In this document: in pieces, positions 1 to 6,780 of the stretch | Position numbering within the stretch: position 1 is the stretch's first letter | Layout of the letters: every line of letters starts with the position of its first letter | Source: CAYWTX01 sp964461295 | GTDB lineage: Bacteria; Planctomycetota; Phycisphaerae; SM23-33 | Length of the DNA stretch: 10,890 nucleotides | Direction: 5' to 3' | Assembly: GCA_964461295.1 (NCBI GenBank) | Contig: CAYWTX010000516.1 | Coordinates: 1 to 10,890 of the forward strand | Translations under genes and position numbers: made by a program | Notes under the pieces: model-generated | Seen by the model: only the letters and a program-made list of their open reading frames with translations | Database searches by the model: none | Told to the model about the DNA's origin: nothing

Positions 1-1
1 G

Positions 2-88
2 GCCGAGAAGATCGCCGAGGGCGTGAAGGACCTGGAGATCACCGATGTGACGGCGAACGTGATCAAGGCGAAGTTCAAGCCGGAATGA
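2..88 (+). CDS. C-terminal end of an unidentified protein (5' end outside window)
   Basis: An open frame enters from the left edge and ends at TGA 86-88, giving 28 residues that begin AEKIAEGVKDLEITDV and end KAKFKPE. The stretch is charged and helix/strand-like, and its codons end mostly in G or C, like the genes downstream. A perfect terminator hairpin 36 bp after the stop supports this being the true end of a transcription unit. Too little is present to name a family, and I do not recognise it. Confidence 0.6.
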   Translation, partial: AEKIAEGVKDLEITDVTANVIKAKFKPE

Positions 89-123
89 CGGCGGCGGGTG
101 GGCGATGCGACGAGTGCGAACCC

Positions 124-151
124 AAGCCCCCGTGCCTCCGCACGGGGGCTT
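124..151 (+). terminator. Rho-independent-like terminator hairpin
   Basis: A perfect 12-bp stem (AAGCCCCCGTGC / GCACGGGGGCTT) closes on a 4-base CTCC loop. It starts 36 bp after the upstream stop codon. The trailing sequence (CTGCATGTG) has no proper T-run, so termination efficiency is uncertain. The flanking AA/TT pairs would let the hairpin work in both directions. Confidence 0.8.
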
Positions 152-176
152 CTGCATGTGTGAGGGGAGAAGAGCC

Positions 177-192
177 GGTCAATGAATTGACC
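177..192. promoter_or_regulatory. 16-bp palindrome upstream of the lyase gene, possible operator
   Basis: GGTCAAT-GA-ATTGACC is a perfect inverted repeat with 7-bp arms and a 2-bp centre. It is markedly more AT-rich than its surroundings. It lies between the upstream terminator and the ribosome binding site of the lyase gene, where an operator for a dimeric regulator would sit. No regulator gene is in the window, and I see no clear -35/-10 pair, so the role is inferred from position and symmetry. Confidence 0.4.
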
Positions 193-214
193 AGCCCTCA
201 GGAGAGATGAGGTC

Positions 215-2836
215 ATGACAGACAGCCCAATTCCTGTCTGCATTGGTTCAACTGAGAAAGAGGTAGACACCAAGATGAGCGACAACGGGATCCGTCTGCA
301 CTACGTGGACACGGTGCCGGCCCAGCGGGCGGGCGTGACGTGGGGGCTGAGTTTCGCGCGGGGCGAGTTGGCGGCCGGGGGGGGCATGCACGTCCAGCGG
401 GCCGACGGGACGCGGCTGGCCACGCAGTGCTGGCCGCTGGCGTACTGGCCGGACGGCAGCGTGAAGTGGCTGGGCATGGCGGCGGCGCTGGGGCCGGAGG
501 ATGGGCGCGAGTTGTTCGTTCGGCCGGGGGCGGGACCGGCGCCCGCGGCGCCCGTGACGGTGAGCAAGGCGGGCATCGAAGTGATGCGTTACGTCGATAC
601 GGGGGTGTTCCGCGCCGAGGTGGGCGACCGCGGGCGGTACGTGATCCAGGAGATTGTCCGCGACGGGCGGTCGAGCGTCGGCGGCGTCGAGCTTGTATGC
701 CTGCTGGAGCGTCGCGGCCGCGACGGCCGCGACGACGTTCGGCGGCGCGAGCCGTTCGCCGGGATCATCGAGCAACTCACGGTGGAGCAGTCCGGCCCGG
801 TGCGGGCCGTCGTGAAGCTCACGGGCCGCTACCGTGGCGAGCAGAGCGGGCGATTGTGGCTGCCGTTCACGCTGCGGGTGGTGGCCTACGCCGGCTGCGA
901 CAGCGTGGAGCTGGTGCACAGCTTCGTCTTCGACGGCGATGCGGAGGCGGACTTCATCGCGGGTTTGGGCGTGCGGGCGCACGTGCTGCTGCACGAGGGC
1001 GTACACAATCGCCTCGTGCGGATCGTGGGCGAGGACGGCAAGGGCGTCTGGGCCGAGCCGGTCCGCATGCTGCCGTACGCGGGTCACGCCGCCACGCCGG
1101 AGCAGTTGACGCAACTTCGGGGCGAGGCGGTCGCGGCGCCGCTGGACGGCGGGCTGCTGCCGGCATGGAACGATTTCCAGCTCGTGCAGGACTCGTGCGA
1201 CCACGCGGTGCTGCGCAAGCGGCAGGGCGAACAATTCTGCTGGGTGACGGCCGAGCACTGCCGCCGCGCGCCGGGGATTGTCTCGCTGTCGGAGCCGGCG
1301 GGCGGGGCGGCCGTGGGCGTGCGGGACTTCTGGCAGGCGTATCCGACGGCGGTGGAGACGGTGGCCGCCGGCGGCACGGAGGCCCACATCCAGGCGTGGT
1401 GGTGGTCGCCGGAGGCGGAGCCGATGGACCTGCGCCACTACGGCGGGCGCGACCATCGGCCGGTGTATGAAGCGCGGAACCCCGACCCGGCCGTGTATTC
1501 CAGCCCGTACGGCATCGCGCGGACGTCGTCGATGACGCTGTGGACGCTGCCGGCCGGCAGCACGGGCGAGGCGCTGCGGGCGCGGCAGGAGCAGATCGTT
1601 CGGCCGGCGGTGCTGGCGGCTGCGCCGGAACACTACCGGCGGGGCGAGGTGTTCGGCCCGCACTGGTCGCCGGTGGACCGTTCGACGCCGGCGCGCGCGG
1701 CGGTGGAGGACGAGCTGGCCAAGTACCTGGACTACCACCTGTTGCAGCGGGAGCAGTGGCGGTGGTACGGGTTCTGGCACTACGGCGATTTCATGCACAC
1801 CTACGACCCGCAGAGGCACTGCTGGCACTACGACCGAGGGGGCAGCGCGTGGGACAACACGGAACTGGGGGCGGACATCTGGCCGTGGCTGATGTACCTG
1901 CGGAGCGGTCGCGGCGAATGGTTCCGCTTCGCCGAGGCGATGACGCGGCACGTGGGCGAAGTGGATGTGTTCCACGCCGGCGCGTGGACCGGCCAGGGCA
2001 GCCGCCACAACGTGGTGCACTGGGGCTGCCCGTGCAAGGAGCCGCGGGCGAGCCAGGCCGGGCCCAAGCGGTTCATGCACTACCTGACGGCCGACGAGCG
2101 GTGCCGCGACCTGCTGGACGAGCTGGCCGAGAAGGCCGACCGGTTCAAGGCGACGAACGTGCCGACGGAGAAGACGATGGCGCGGATCGGGCCGACGTGG
2201 GCGGCGTGGTCGGCCAACTGGATGTGCGCCTGGGAGCGGACGGGCGACGCCAAATGGCTGGAGAAGATCCGCACGGGGCTGCGCGGCATCCTGTCGGCGC
2301 CGCACAAACTGATGCAGGGCGACCCGTTTGATTACAGCCCGGACACCGGGGAAATGTGCCAGAGCGATGAATGGCCTTTCCCGCACGCCCGTCTGGCGCT
2401 GACGATGGGCGGCGCGGAGGCGTGGATGGAGATGGCCGGGCTGATCGAGCACGAGGCGTTCAGCGACGCCCTGGCGGACTGGGGCGTGTATCACGCTACG
2501 GAGGCGAAGGATGCCGACAAGCTGCCGCCGGGCGTGTGGATGCGGATGAGCATCCTTTGGGCGAACGCGAAGCTGTCGATGTGGGCGGCCGTGCGCCGTA
2601 GCGACGAGAAGCTCAAGCGCCGGGCCTGGGAGATGCTGCTGCACGGCGACGGCGACCCGCGCGAGCGGCACACGTGGCGATGGCCGCTGGAGGTGGCGGA
2701 CGCCCCACCGGGGCTGTCGGCTGAGAAGCGGCGCGACGGCGACCTGCACACGAACAACGCGGCGCAGGGGAGCTTGAACCTGATGGCGTGCCTGGCGATG
2801 GCGCCGGAAGTGCTGGACGCGGTGTGGAGGAAGTGA
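215..2836 (+). CDS. PcRGLX/YetA-like protein, probable rhamnogalacturonan-type exolyase (PL26-like)
   Basis: An 873-residue protein with the architecture of the PcRGLX/YetA family, whose characterised member is the Penicillium rhamnogalacturonan exolyase of PL26. An N-terminal RIFT-like barrel covers about residues 25-110 and holds the signature TQCWPLAYWPDGSVKWLG (70-87). A beta-sandwich region follows (about 120-450), then an aromatic-rich alpha/alpha-toroid region (about 480-870) with WYGFWHYGDFMHTYD (517-531) and WDNTELGADIWPWLMYLRSG (546-565). His/Arg/Tyr residues around 522-600 are candidates for the catalytic cleft. No signal peptide is visible, so it would act in the cytoplasm unless the start is wrong. 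AGGAGA at 200-205 lies 9 nt before this ATG. A second candidate start is Met21 (position 275), preceded by AAAGAGG; the family-like sequence begins just after it. The substrate is inferred from family membership only. The antisense strand is also open here, a GC-bias artefact. Confidence 0.82.
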   Translation: MTDSPIPVCIGSTEKEVDTKMSDNGIRLHYVDTVPAQRAGVTWGLSFARGELAAGGGMHVQRADGTRLATQCWPLAYWPDGSVKWLGMAAALGPEDGRELFVRPGAGPAPAAPVTVSKAGIEVMRYVDTGVFRAEVGDRGRYVIQEIVRDGRSSVGGVELVCLLERRGRDGRDDVRRREPFAGIIEQLTVEQSGPVRAVVKLTGRYRGEQSGRLWLPFTLRVVAYAGCDSVELVHSFVFDGDAEADFIAGLGVRAHVLLHEGVHNRLVRIVGEDGKGVWAEPVRMLPYAGHAATPEQLTQLRGEAVAAPLDGGLLPAWNDFQLVQDSCDHAVLRKRQGEQFCWVTAEHCRRAPGIVSLSEPAGGAAVGVRDFWQAYPTAVETVAAGGTEAHIQAWWWSPEAEPMDLRHYGGRDHRPVYEARNPDPAVYSSPYGIARTSSMTLWTLPAGSTGEALRARQEQIVRPAVLAAAPEHYRRGEVFGPHWSPVDRSTPARAAVEDELAKYLDYHLLQREQWRWYGFWHYGDFMHTYDPQRHCWHYDRGGSAWDNTELGADIWPWLMYLRSGRGEWFRFAEAMTRHVGEVDVFHAGAWTGQGSRHNVVHWGCPCKEPRASQAGPKRFMHYLTADERCRDLLDELAEKADRFKATNVPTEKTMARIGPTWAAWSANWMCAWERTGDAKWLEKIRTGLRGILSAPHKLMQGDPFDYSPDTGEMCQSDEWPFPHARLALTMGGAEAWMEMAGLIEHEAFSDALADWGVYHATEAKDADKLPPGVWMRMSILWANAKLSMWAAVRRSDEKLKRRAWEMLLHGDGDPRERHTWRWPLEVADAPPGLSAEKRRDGDLHTNNAAQGSLNLMACLAMAPEVLDAVWRK

Positions 2837-2842
2837 AGACCC

Positions 2843-2864
2843 GCGCCCCGCCGGGGGTGGGCGC
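2843..2864 (+). other. Intercistronic GC hairpin
   Basis: GCGCCC (2843-2848) pairs with GGGCGC (2859-2864), with further C-run/G-run pairing possible inside. It lies in the 52-bp gap between the lyase and propeller genes. No T-run follows, so it looks more like an mRNA-stability or partial-attenuation hairpin than a terminator. Confidence 0.35.
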
Positions 2865-2888
2865 TGAAAAGAAGCCGAGAGCGAAACC

Positions 2889-4502
2889 ATGTCCAAACCA
2901 ATGTGCATTGTGATACTGACGGCCGTTGCGGCGCTTTGCGCCGCATCCGCAACAGGCGCGGACGCGAACTGGCCCTCTTACCTGGGGCCCGCCGGCAACT
3001 GCTCGGCAACCCCCGTGCCTGGCGCCATGGTCGAACGCTGGGCCGACGCGCGGCTTGTCTGGACGAGCGACGTGCAGATCCCCAACGGCATGGCCGGCGA
3101 TGGGCGCAGCCCCGGGCGCGACGGCGAACACTTCATTTCCGGCGGCTTCGGCAGCCCGATCCTGGCCGAGGGCAAGGTGTTCGTGCAGTACTACGTCCCC
3201 AGCGGCGAGGCGTGGCAGGACATGCTGGCCAGGCACGGCGAGACGTACAAGGCGAAGTTCCTCATGGAGGCCGACGACGTGCTGCACTGCTTCGACGCGG
3301 CCACGGGGAAGACGGCGTGGCGCAAGGTGCTCGAGAAGACGTCGATGAACATGCAGTGCTTCACGAAGGGCGGGCCGTCGCTGACGCCGTGCTTCGCGGG
3401 CGGGCGTGTCTACATGCACGTCAACGGGGGGCGGGTGTTCTGCCTCGACGTGGCGAAGAAGGGCGATGTGGTCTGGGAGTACAAGACCGCCCGGCATGAG
3501 TACCAGGAGAAGATCCGCAAGCTCTGCCGCGAGAAGAAGCAGGCCATCTGCTACAACCGCGACTACAAGACCTCGCCCGTTGCGGTCGGCGGGGTGGTCG
3601 TGTTCAACGACACGCTGCACCACAAGACGATGGTGGGTGGCACGTGGCAGACGCATTACGAGAATGCCTCGAACCTGGTGGGCCTGGACGCCGCGACGGG
3701 CAAGGAACTGTGGAAGCTGCCCAACGGGGCCTCCAACGGCGGCAACCCGGCGGCATGGACGCACCAGGGCAAGGGGTACGTCATCGCGACCGGGGGCGAC
3801 CGCGTCGTGCGGTGCATCGAGCCGGCGAATGGCAAGGTGCTGTGGGAGCAGCCCAGCGGCGACGGCCTGACCGTGGCGGTGGACGGCGAGTACATGGTGT
3901 GCGGCGGGGGCAGCGGCGAGGGCAAGGCGGGCTGGCACGTCGGCTACCGCATCAGCCCAGAGGGGGCAAAGGAGATATGGCAGGTGAAGGCGCACGGTCG
4001 GCCTGGGCTGGCCTGGCCCGCGGCGGCGGGGGGGCACATGTACTGCGAGAGCAGCCCTCGCGGCAAGCTGGTGTGCGTGGAACTGGCGACGGGGAAGGTG
4101 TCGGGCACGGCGGCGGCGGCGAAGGAAAGCCACTTCGGGTACTTCCCGCGCGTGATGGGCGGGCGGGTGGTCTGCGGCGGCGCGGACAGCGACCAACTGC
4201 ACCTGTACACGGCCGACCCCAGGGACTTCCGCCTGCTGGACGACGCGACGATAGCGAACGCATGGGGATACGAGATGCCGATGATGCCCGCGTTGGCCGA
4301 CGGGCGGATGTACTGGCGGACGCACGACCGGCTGGTGTGCATTGATTTGCGGGCGGGCGCCAAGGGCGTGCCGCTGGGAGGCAGCAGCCTGCTGCCCAGT
4401 GCGGCCTCGGCGATCGACGCTAAGCGCCCCGCGAAGGATGGGGGCGAGACGGGAGCGGCGCCCAAGCCGCCAGCGCCGCCCACGGGGCTGGACGGGGATT
4501 GA
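2889..4502 (+). CDS. Secreted PQQ-like (BamB-type) beta-propeller repeat protein
   Basis: A 537-residue protein starting with a Sec-type signal peptide: MSK, a hydrophobic core IVILTAVAALCAA, then cleavage near residue 21-24. The mature N-terminus NWPSYLGPAGN (27-37) is the usual opening of exported PQQ-repeat proteins. Propeller blades carry the PQQ-type pattern (xxAxDAxTGKxxW): VLHCFDAATGKTAW (131-144), VFCLDVAKKGDVVWEY (183-198), NLVGLDAATGKELW (262-275), VVRCIEPANGKVLWE (306-320), KLVCVELATGK (393-403) and RLVCIDLRAG (481-490). The last 35 residues are Pro/Ala/Asp-rich and probably disordered. It likely sits in the periplasm or at the cell surface as a scaffold or sensor. Nothing shows that it binds PQQ or is a dehydrogenase. 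It lies 52 bp after the lyase gene on the same strand and may be co-transcribed. The Shine-Dalgarno sequence is weak (GAGAGCGAA). Confidence 0.85.
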   Translation: MSKPMCIVILTAVAALCAASATGADANWPSYLGPAGNCSATPVPGAMVERWADARLVWTSDVQIPNGMAGDGRSPGRDGEHFISGGFGSPILAEGKVFVQYYVPSGEAWQDMLARHGETYKAKFLMEADDVLHCFDAATGKTAWRKVLEKTSMNMQCFTKGGPSLTPCFAGGRVYMHVNGGRVFCLDVAKKGDVVWEYKTARHEYQEKIRKLCREKKQAICYNRDYKTSPVAVGGVVVFNDTLHHKTMVGGTWQTHYENASNLVGLDAATGKELWKLPNGASNGGNPAAWTHQGKGYVIATGGDRVVRCIEPANGKVLWEQPSGDGLTVAVDGEYMVCGGGSGEGKAGWHVGYRISPEGAKEIWQVKAHGRPGLAWPAAAGGHMYCESSPRGKLVCVELATGKVSGTAAAAKESHFGYFPRVMGGRVVCGGADSDQLHLYTADPRDFRLLDDATIANAWGYEMPMMPALADGRMYWRTHDRLVCIDLRAGAKGVPLGGSSLLPSAASAIDAKRPAKDGGETGAAPKPPAPPTGLDGD

Positions 4503-4744
4503 GCCCTGGGGCGGAGGCCCGCGGCCCGTGGGGCGCGGACGTTTCTTGGCAAGGCGCCAACCGCTGCGCGACAGGCGCACCTGCGGGATTCGGCGCGCTC
4601 CTTGTGCTCCTGCTTCTTGTGGTTTTGTTTCTTTTGCTCTTTCTCACATCTCGCTTGCGGAACAATCGCACCGCGCTGTACTATCCCAAACCGGTGGGTC
4701 TGGGCTGGGTGGTTGGCGCGGGGTGTTGGCCGGGCGGCGGGGAG
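4503..4744. other. Non-coding spacer with a polypyrimidine tract
   Basis: No convincing gene. The first 40 bases are G/C-rich with a partial direct repeat (TGGGGCG twice). About 4604-4650 is a pyrimidine-rich tract on the + strand, with repeated CTTGTG/TTTTGTTTC-like units, quite unlike the local composition. It could act as a T-rich tail for termination of the propeller gene, but no clean stem precedes it. An open frame from TTG 4499 crosses it and gives a hydrophobic Leu/Val run; this is most likely a composition artefact. Confidence 0.5.
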
Positions 4745-4765
4745 AACTAGGGACGCGCCCTAGTT
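4745..4765. repeat. Perfect 8-bp palindrome, hairpin at the 3' flank of the intron fragment
   Basis: AACTAGGG (4745-4752), loop ACGCG, CCCTAGTT (4758-4765), extendable by a G-T pair. It lies just outside the presumed 3' end of the group II fragment. No T-run follows on either strand. Its form (GGGAC-type loop flanked by CTAG-containing arms) is like dispersed REP-type palindromes, but a single copy in this window cannot show that it is a repeat. It also supplies the TAG that closes the - strand maturase frame. Confidence 0.5.
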
Positions 4766-4804
4766 TCTAAGAGGGCTCCCCGCTGTTTCGTGCGGGTAGC
4801 TCTT

Positions 4805-4866
4805 GGGGGGCTCTGGTAGAGTAGAGCACAGGCGCGTTGCGGTGTCGCACGTTTCCTGCGCCCCCT
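4805..4866 (-). ncRNA. Group II intron domain VI (branch-point stem)
   Basis: It directly follows domain V on the - strand. GGGGGC (4865-4860) pairs with GCCCCC (4811-4806). Inside, GCAGG and CCTG-GC continue the stem, and CTCTACTCTACCAGAG sits near the base of the 3' side. An unpaired A for lariat formation probably lies in this segment, but I cannot assign it with confidence. Confidence 0.5.
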
Positions 4867-4870
4867 CATC

Positions 4871-4900
4871 GAACCGGACGGGGTTTTCCCGCATCCGGCT
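4871..4900 (-). ncRNA. Group II intron domain V, damaged
   Basis: The - strand reads AGCCGGATGCGGG, then AAAA, then CCCCGTCCGGTTC. The catalytic AGC is at the start of the lower stem, AGCCGGA pairs with TCCGGTT, and the closing loop is a GAAA-like tetraloop. Compared with the usual fold, the descending upper strand should read CCCGCA before the CG bulge; here it reads CCC then CG, so GCA is missing and the upper stem TGC has no partner. The first pair is also lost (T instead of G at 4901). Domain V is the catalytic core, so this intron is very probably dead. Confidence 0.72.
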
Positions 4901-5618
4901 ATCCGACCATCTTCCTTCGGCGGCGTTCGGCGTAAGCCTTCCAGGTGGCTTACCTTCCCTACCATTCGGTACAGCCGGCATCGGTCATGGAGGAACCGAT
5001 ACCCCCAGCGTCCCTTGGCGGTTCGCCAGGAGCAGCGATGCTTGCGGCGCAGCCAGAGCTGCACCTCGCTCCGCACAGCCCAGTCCACCTTGTGAAAGAC
5101 CCGATTGCTGTTGCTCACTCGGAAGTAGGTACACCACCCCGTCAGGACGGGGTTGAGCTTTCGGATCATCACGTCCAGCCCTTGCGAGCTGGGGATGGAC
5201 CGCGTGGTCTGCCGCACTCGTTCCATCACGTGCTTGCACGCCTTGGCACGCGGCCAGAAGTACAGCCGCCCTCGGTTGCGGAGGAACTCAAAGCCCAGGA
5301 ACGCGAACCCCTCGTCCGCTGTCGTGCCCCGGCTCTTGTCCTGATTGACCGTCAGGAGCAGCCGGGAGGACTGGGACTGAAGGGCCGTCCAAGCCTCCTG
5401 AGCTTCGCTTTGGCTTCGGGACAGCAGCACCATGTCGTCGGCGTACCGGACCAGCCGAACACGGCCAGCCGGGCCTTGCATGGTGCTCCACTGCCGGTCC
5501 ACTTCATGCAGCATGGTATTGGACAGCAACGGCGAGATCACTCCGCCTTGCGGAGACCCACGCACCGGGTGCGTGAGTTTGCCTTCTTCCATGACGCCCG
5601 CCTTCAGCCAGGCGCGAA

Positions 5619-5690
5619 TCAGACGCAGGATCCGAACGTCCCCGACCCGACCAGGCCCACAACCAGCATTGTCCAGAAAGGTGCTCTCAT
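5619..5690 (-). pseudogene. 5' end of a broken secreted or lipoprotein gene, interrupted by the intron fragment
   Basis: On the - strand, AAGGAG (5702-5697) lies 6 nt before ATG (5690-5688). The frame reads MRAPFWTMLVVGLV followed by GSGTFGSCV, then TGA at 5621-5619. This is a short basic N-terminus, a hydrophobic core, and a Gly/Ser/Cys end similar to an exported or lipoprotein signal peptide. The frame runs into the intron sequence near 5640, where the reverse transcriptase is read in a different frame. The last few residues, including the Cys, may therefore come from the intron. It is divergent to the aldolase gene at 5905, a natural promoter-sharing arrangement. The rest of the gene is not found downstream of the intron fragment in this window. 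Confidence 0.45.
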
Positions 5691-5904
5691 CGCGATCTCC
5701 TTGCAGTCAAGAACTCATCCGCGCTCGTCCTGCCCACGCGTCAGGCGGCCGGTGCTCCGCGCATTACAAGCGCGCTCCCCTTGTTTGACTGCCCGGTTGT
5801 CCCTTTACTGTGCCCGAATGCGGGAACTACCATAGCGGCTCCTTCGCCGTGCGCGCGCGGCAGGTGCCCGCGGGAAAGCGGCGGCCAGGGCGAAAGGGAA
5901 TCGT

Positions 5905-6780
5905 ATGCCGGTTGTGAATCCGATGGCGATGCTGCGGGCCGCGCGGGCCGGCGGCTACTGCGTCGGGGCTTTCAACTTCGTCGACTACCTCACGCTTGAG
6001 GCCGTCGTCGAGGCGGCCGTGGCCGCCAAGTCACCCGTCATCCTCCAGACGTCCTCCGGCGTCATCAAACGCTTCGGCGTGAGGAATCTGGTGCAGATGG
6101 CGCGCATGGCCGCGGGCGATTGCCCGGTGCCGGCGGCGCTGCACCTGGACCACGGGACGGACGCCGACGTGATCGCGCAGGCCATCGACGCGGGCTACTC
6201 GTCGGTGATGTACGACGGCTCGAAGCACCCCTTCGAGGAGAACGCGGCCCGCACCGCCGACGTCGTGGCGATGGCGCACGCCGCCGGCGTCGCCGTCGAG
6301 GGCGAGATCGGCGTGGTCGCCGGCGTCGAGGACGATATCGTCGTCCGCCAGGACAAAGCCATCTACACCACGCCCGGTGAGGCCCTGGAGTTCCTCAACC
6401 GCACGAAGGTCGACTTCCTGGCCGCGGCAATCGGCACGGCCCACGGGTTCTACAAGGTGCAGCCGCGGCTTGACATCGACACGCTGCGGCAGCTCGCGGG
6501 CGCCACCGACTGCCCCATGGTCGTCCACGGCGGCACGGGCCTGCCGTTCGACGTGGTGCGTGAGTTGGTGTCGGCGGGGGCAGCCAAGATGAACGTCTCA
6601 ACGCAGGTGAAGCAGACGTACATCGACGCGCTGTACGGCTACATCAGCGCTAGGCGGACGGAGTACAACCCGCTGAAGCTGCTGGATGCCGCCCGGGCCG
6701 ATCTGGTCCGCATGATCGTGCAGTACATGGAAGTGCTGGGCAGCGCCGGCCAGGCCGTCGCCGAGGGAACGAAAGCATGA
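5905..6780 (+). CDS. Class II (zinc) ketose-bisphosphate aldolase, FbaA/IolJ/KbaY family
   Basis: A 291-residue cytoplasmic (beta/alpha)8 aldolase. Members cleave fructose-, tagatose- or modified ketose-bisphosphates to dihydroxyacetone phosphate plus an aldehyde. The catalytic set is intact and keeps KbaY/GatY numbering: Asp82 and zinc His83 in LHLDHGTD, Glu132 in VEGEIG, zinc His180 in IGTAHGFYK and His208 in VVHGGTGLP. The phosphate-site motif MNVSTQVK (229-236) is also present. VMYDGSKHPFEEN (101-113) is closer to the FbaA/IolJ style than to GatY. ATG 5905 has AAGGGA at a 6-nt spacing. The stop overlaps the start of the next gene (ATGA), indicating translational coupling. With the FGGY kinase downstream, a role in ketose-phosphate cleavage is more likely than housekeeping glycolysis, but the substrate is not fixed by sequence. 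Confidence 0.92.
   Translation: MPVVNPMAMLRAARAGGYCVGAFNFVDYLTLEAVVEAAVAAKSPVILQTSSGVIKRFGVRNLVQMARMAAGDCPVPAALHLDHGTDADVIAQAIDAGYSSVMYDGSKHPFEENAARTADVVAMAHAAGVAVEGEIGVVAGVEDDIVVRQDKAIYTTPGEALEFLNRTKVDFLAAAIGTAHGFYKVQPRLDIDTLRQLAGATDCPMVVHGGTGLPFDVVRELVSAGAAKMNVSTQVKQTYIDALYGYISARRTEYNPLKLLDAARADLVRMIVQYMEVLGSAGQAVAEGTKA

Larger units (their letters stand above)
4747..5640 (-). pseudogene. Group II intron reverse transcriptase/maturase, N-terminally truncated
   Basis: The reading frame is recognisable from DVRILRLIRAWLKAGVMEEG (about 5640-5580). It continues through GSPQGGVISPLLSN (RT block 4) and the catalytic YADDMVLL (RT block 5), then FLGFEF (block 7). The thumb/maturase domain X follows with LNPVLTGWCTYFRVSN and WAVRSEVQLWLRRKHRC, ending near YRMVGKVSHLEGLRRTP. 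No HNH endonuclease cysteine pairs follow. RT blocks 0-3, normally about 150-200 residues with the first catalytic Asp, are missing, so it cannot polymerise. The first internal ATG is at 5592. The frame stays open through domains V and VI to TAG at 4749-4747. That read-through tail (including ALLYQSP, from the CTCTACTC sequence) is intron RNA sequence, not a protein domain. Confidence 0.85.
4796..5640 (-). mobile_element. 5'-truncated group II intron fragment
   Basis: On the - strand the order is reverse transcriptase (from the SPQGG region) to maturase, then domain V (4871-4900) and domain VI (about 4805-4866). This is the 3' portion of a group II intron with its internal ORF. The 3' end is placed at a terminal ...GAGCTAC (4802-4796), which fits the usual intron ending AY, but it is not certain. 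The 5' ribozyme domains I-III and the N-terminal half of the protein are absent: homology stops near 5640 and runs into an unrelated gene start. Loss of the 5' end is what incomplete target-primed reverse transcription or a later deletion would leave. The fragment cannot splice or move by itself. Confidence 0.8.

Noticed and set aside
248..2908. Very long - strand open frame opposite the lyase gene
   Set aside because: Its product is Arg/Pro/His/Ala-rich with no domain, the usual mirror of a GC-rich gene with G/C third positions. The + strand protein has a recognisable three-domain architecture.
2613..4580. 655-residue - strand open frame opposite the propeller gene
   Set aside because: Low-complexity Arg/Pro/Ala composition and overlap with a well-supported signal peptide and PQQ-blade protein on the other strand.
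4499..4750. Small + strand frame with a hydrophobic Leu/Val helix, overlapping the propeller gene stop
   Set aside because: It needs a TTG start with no good ribosome binding site. The hydrophobic run is simply the translation of a polypyrimidine tract, and the rest is Gly/Arg filler.
5775..5815. Sigma70-like promoter from TTGACT at 5785
   Set aside because: The -35-like hexamer is good, but no acceptable -10 lies 16-18 bp downstream; the nearest TTTACT is too close. I cannot support a promoter call.
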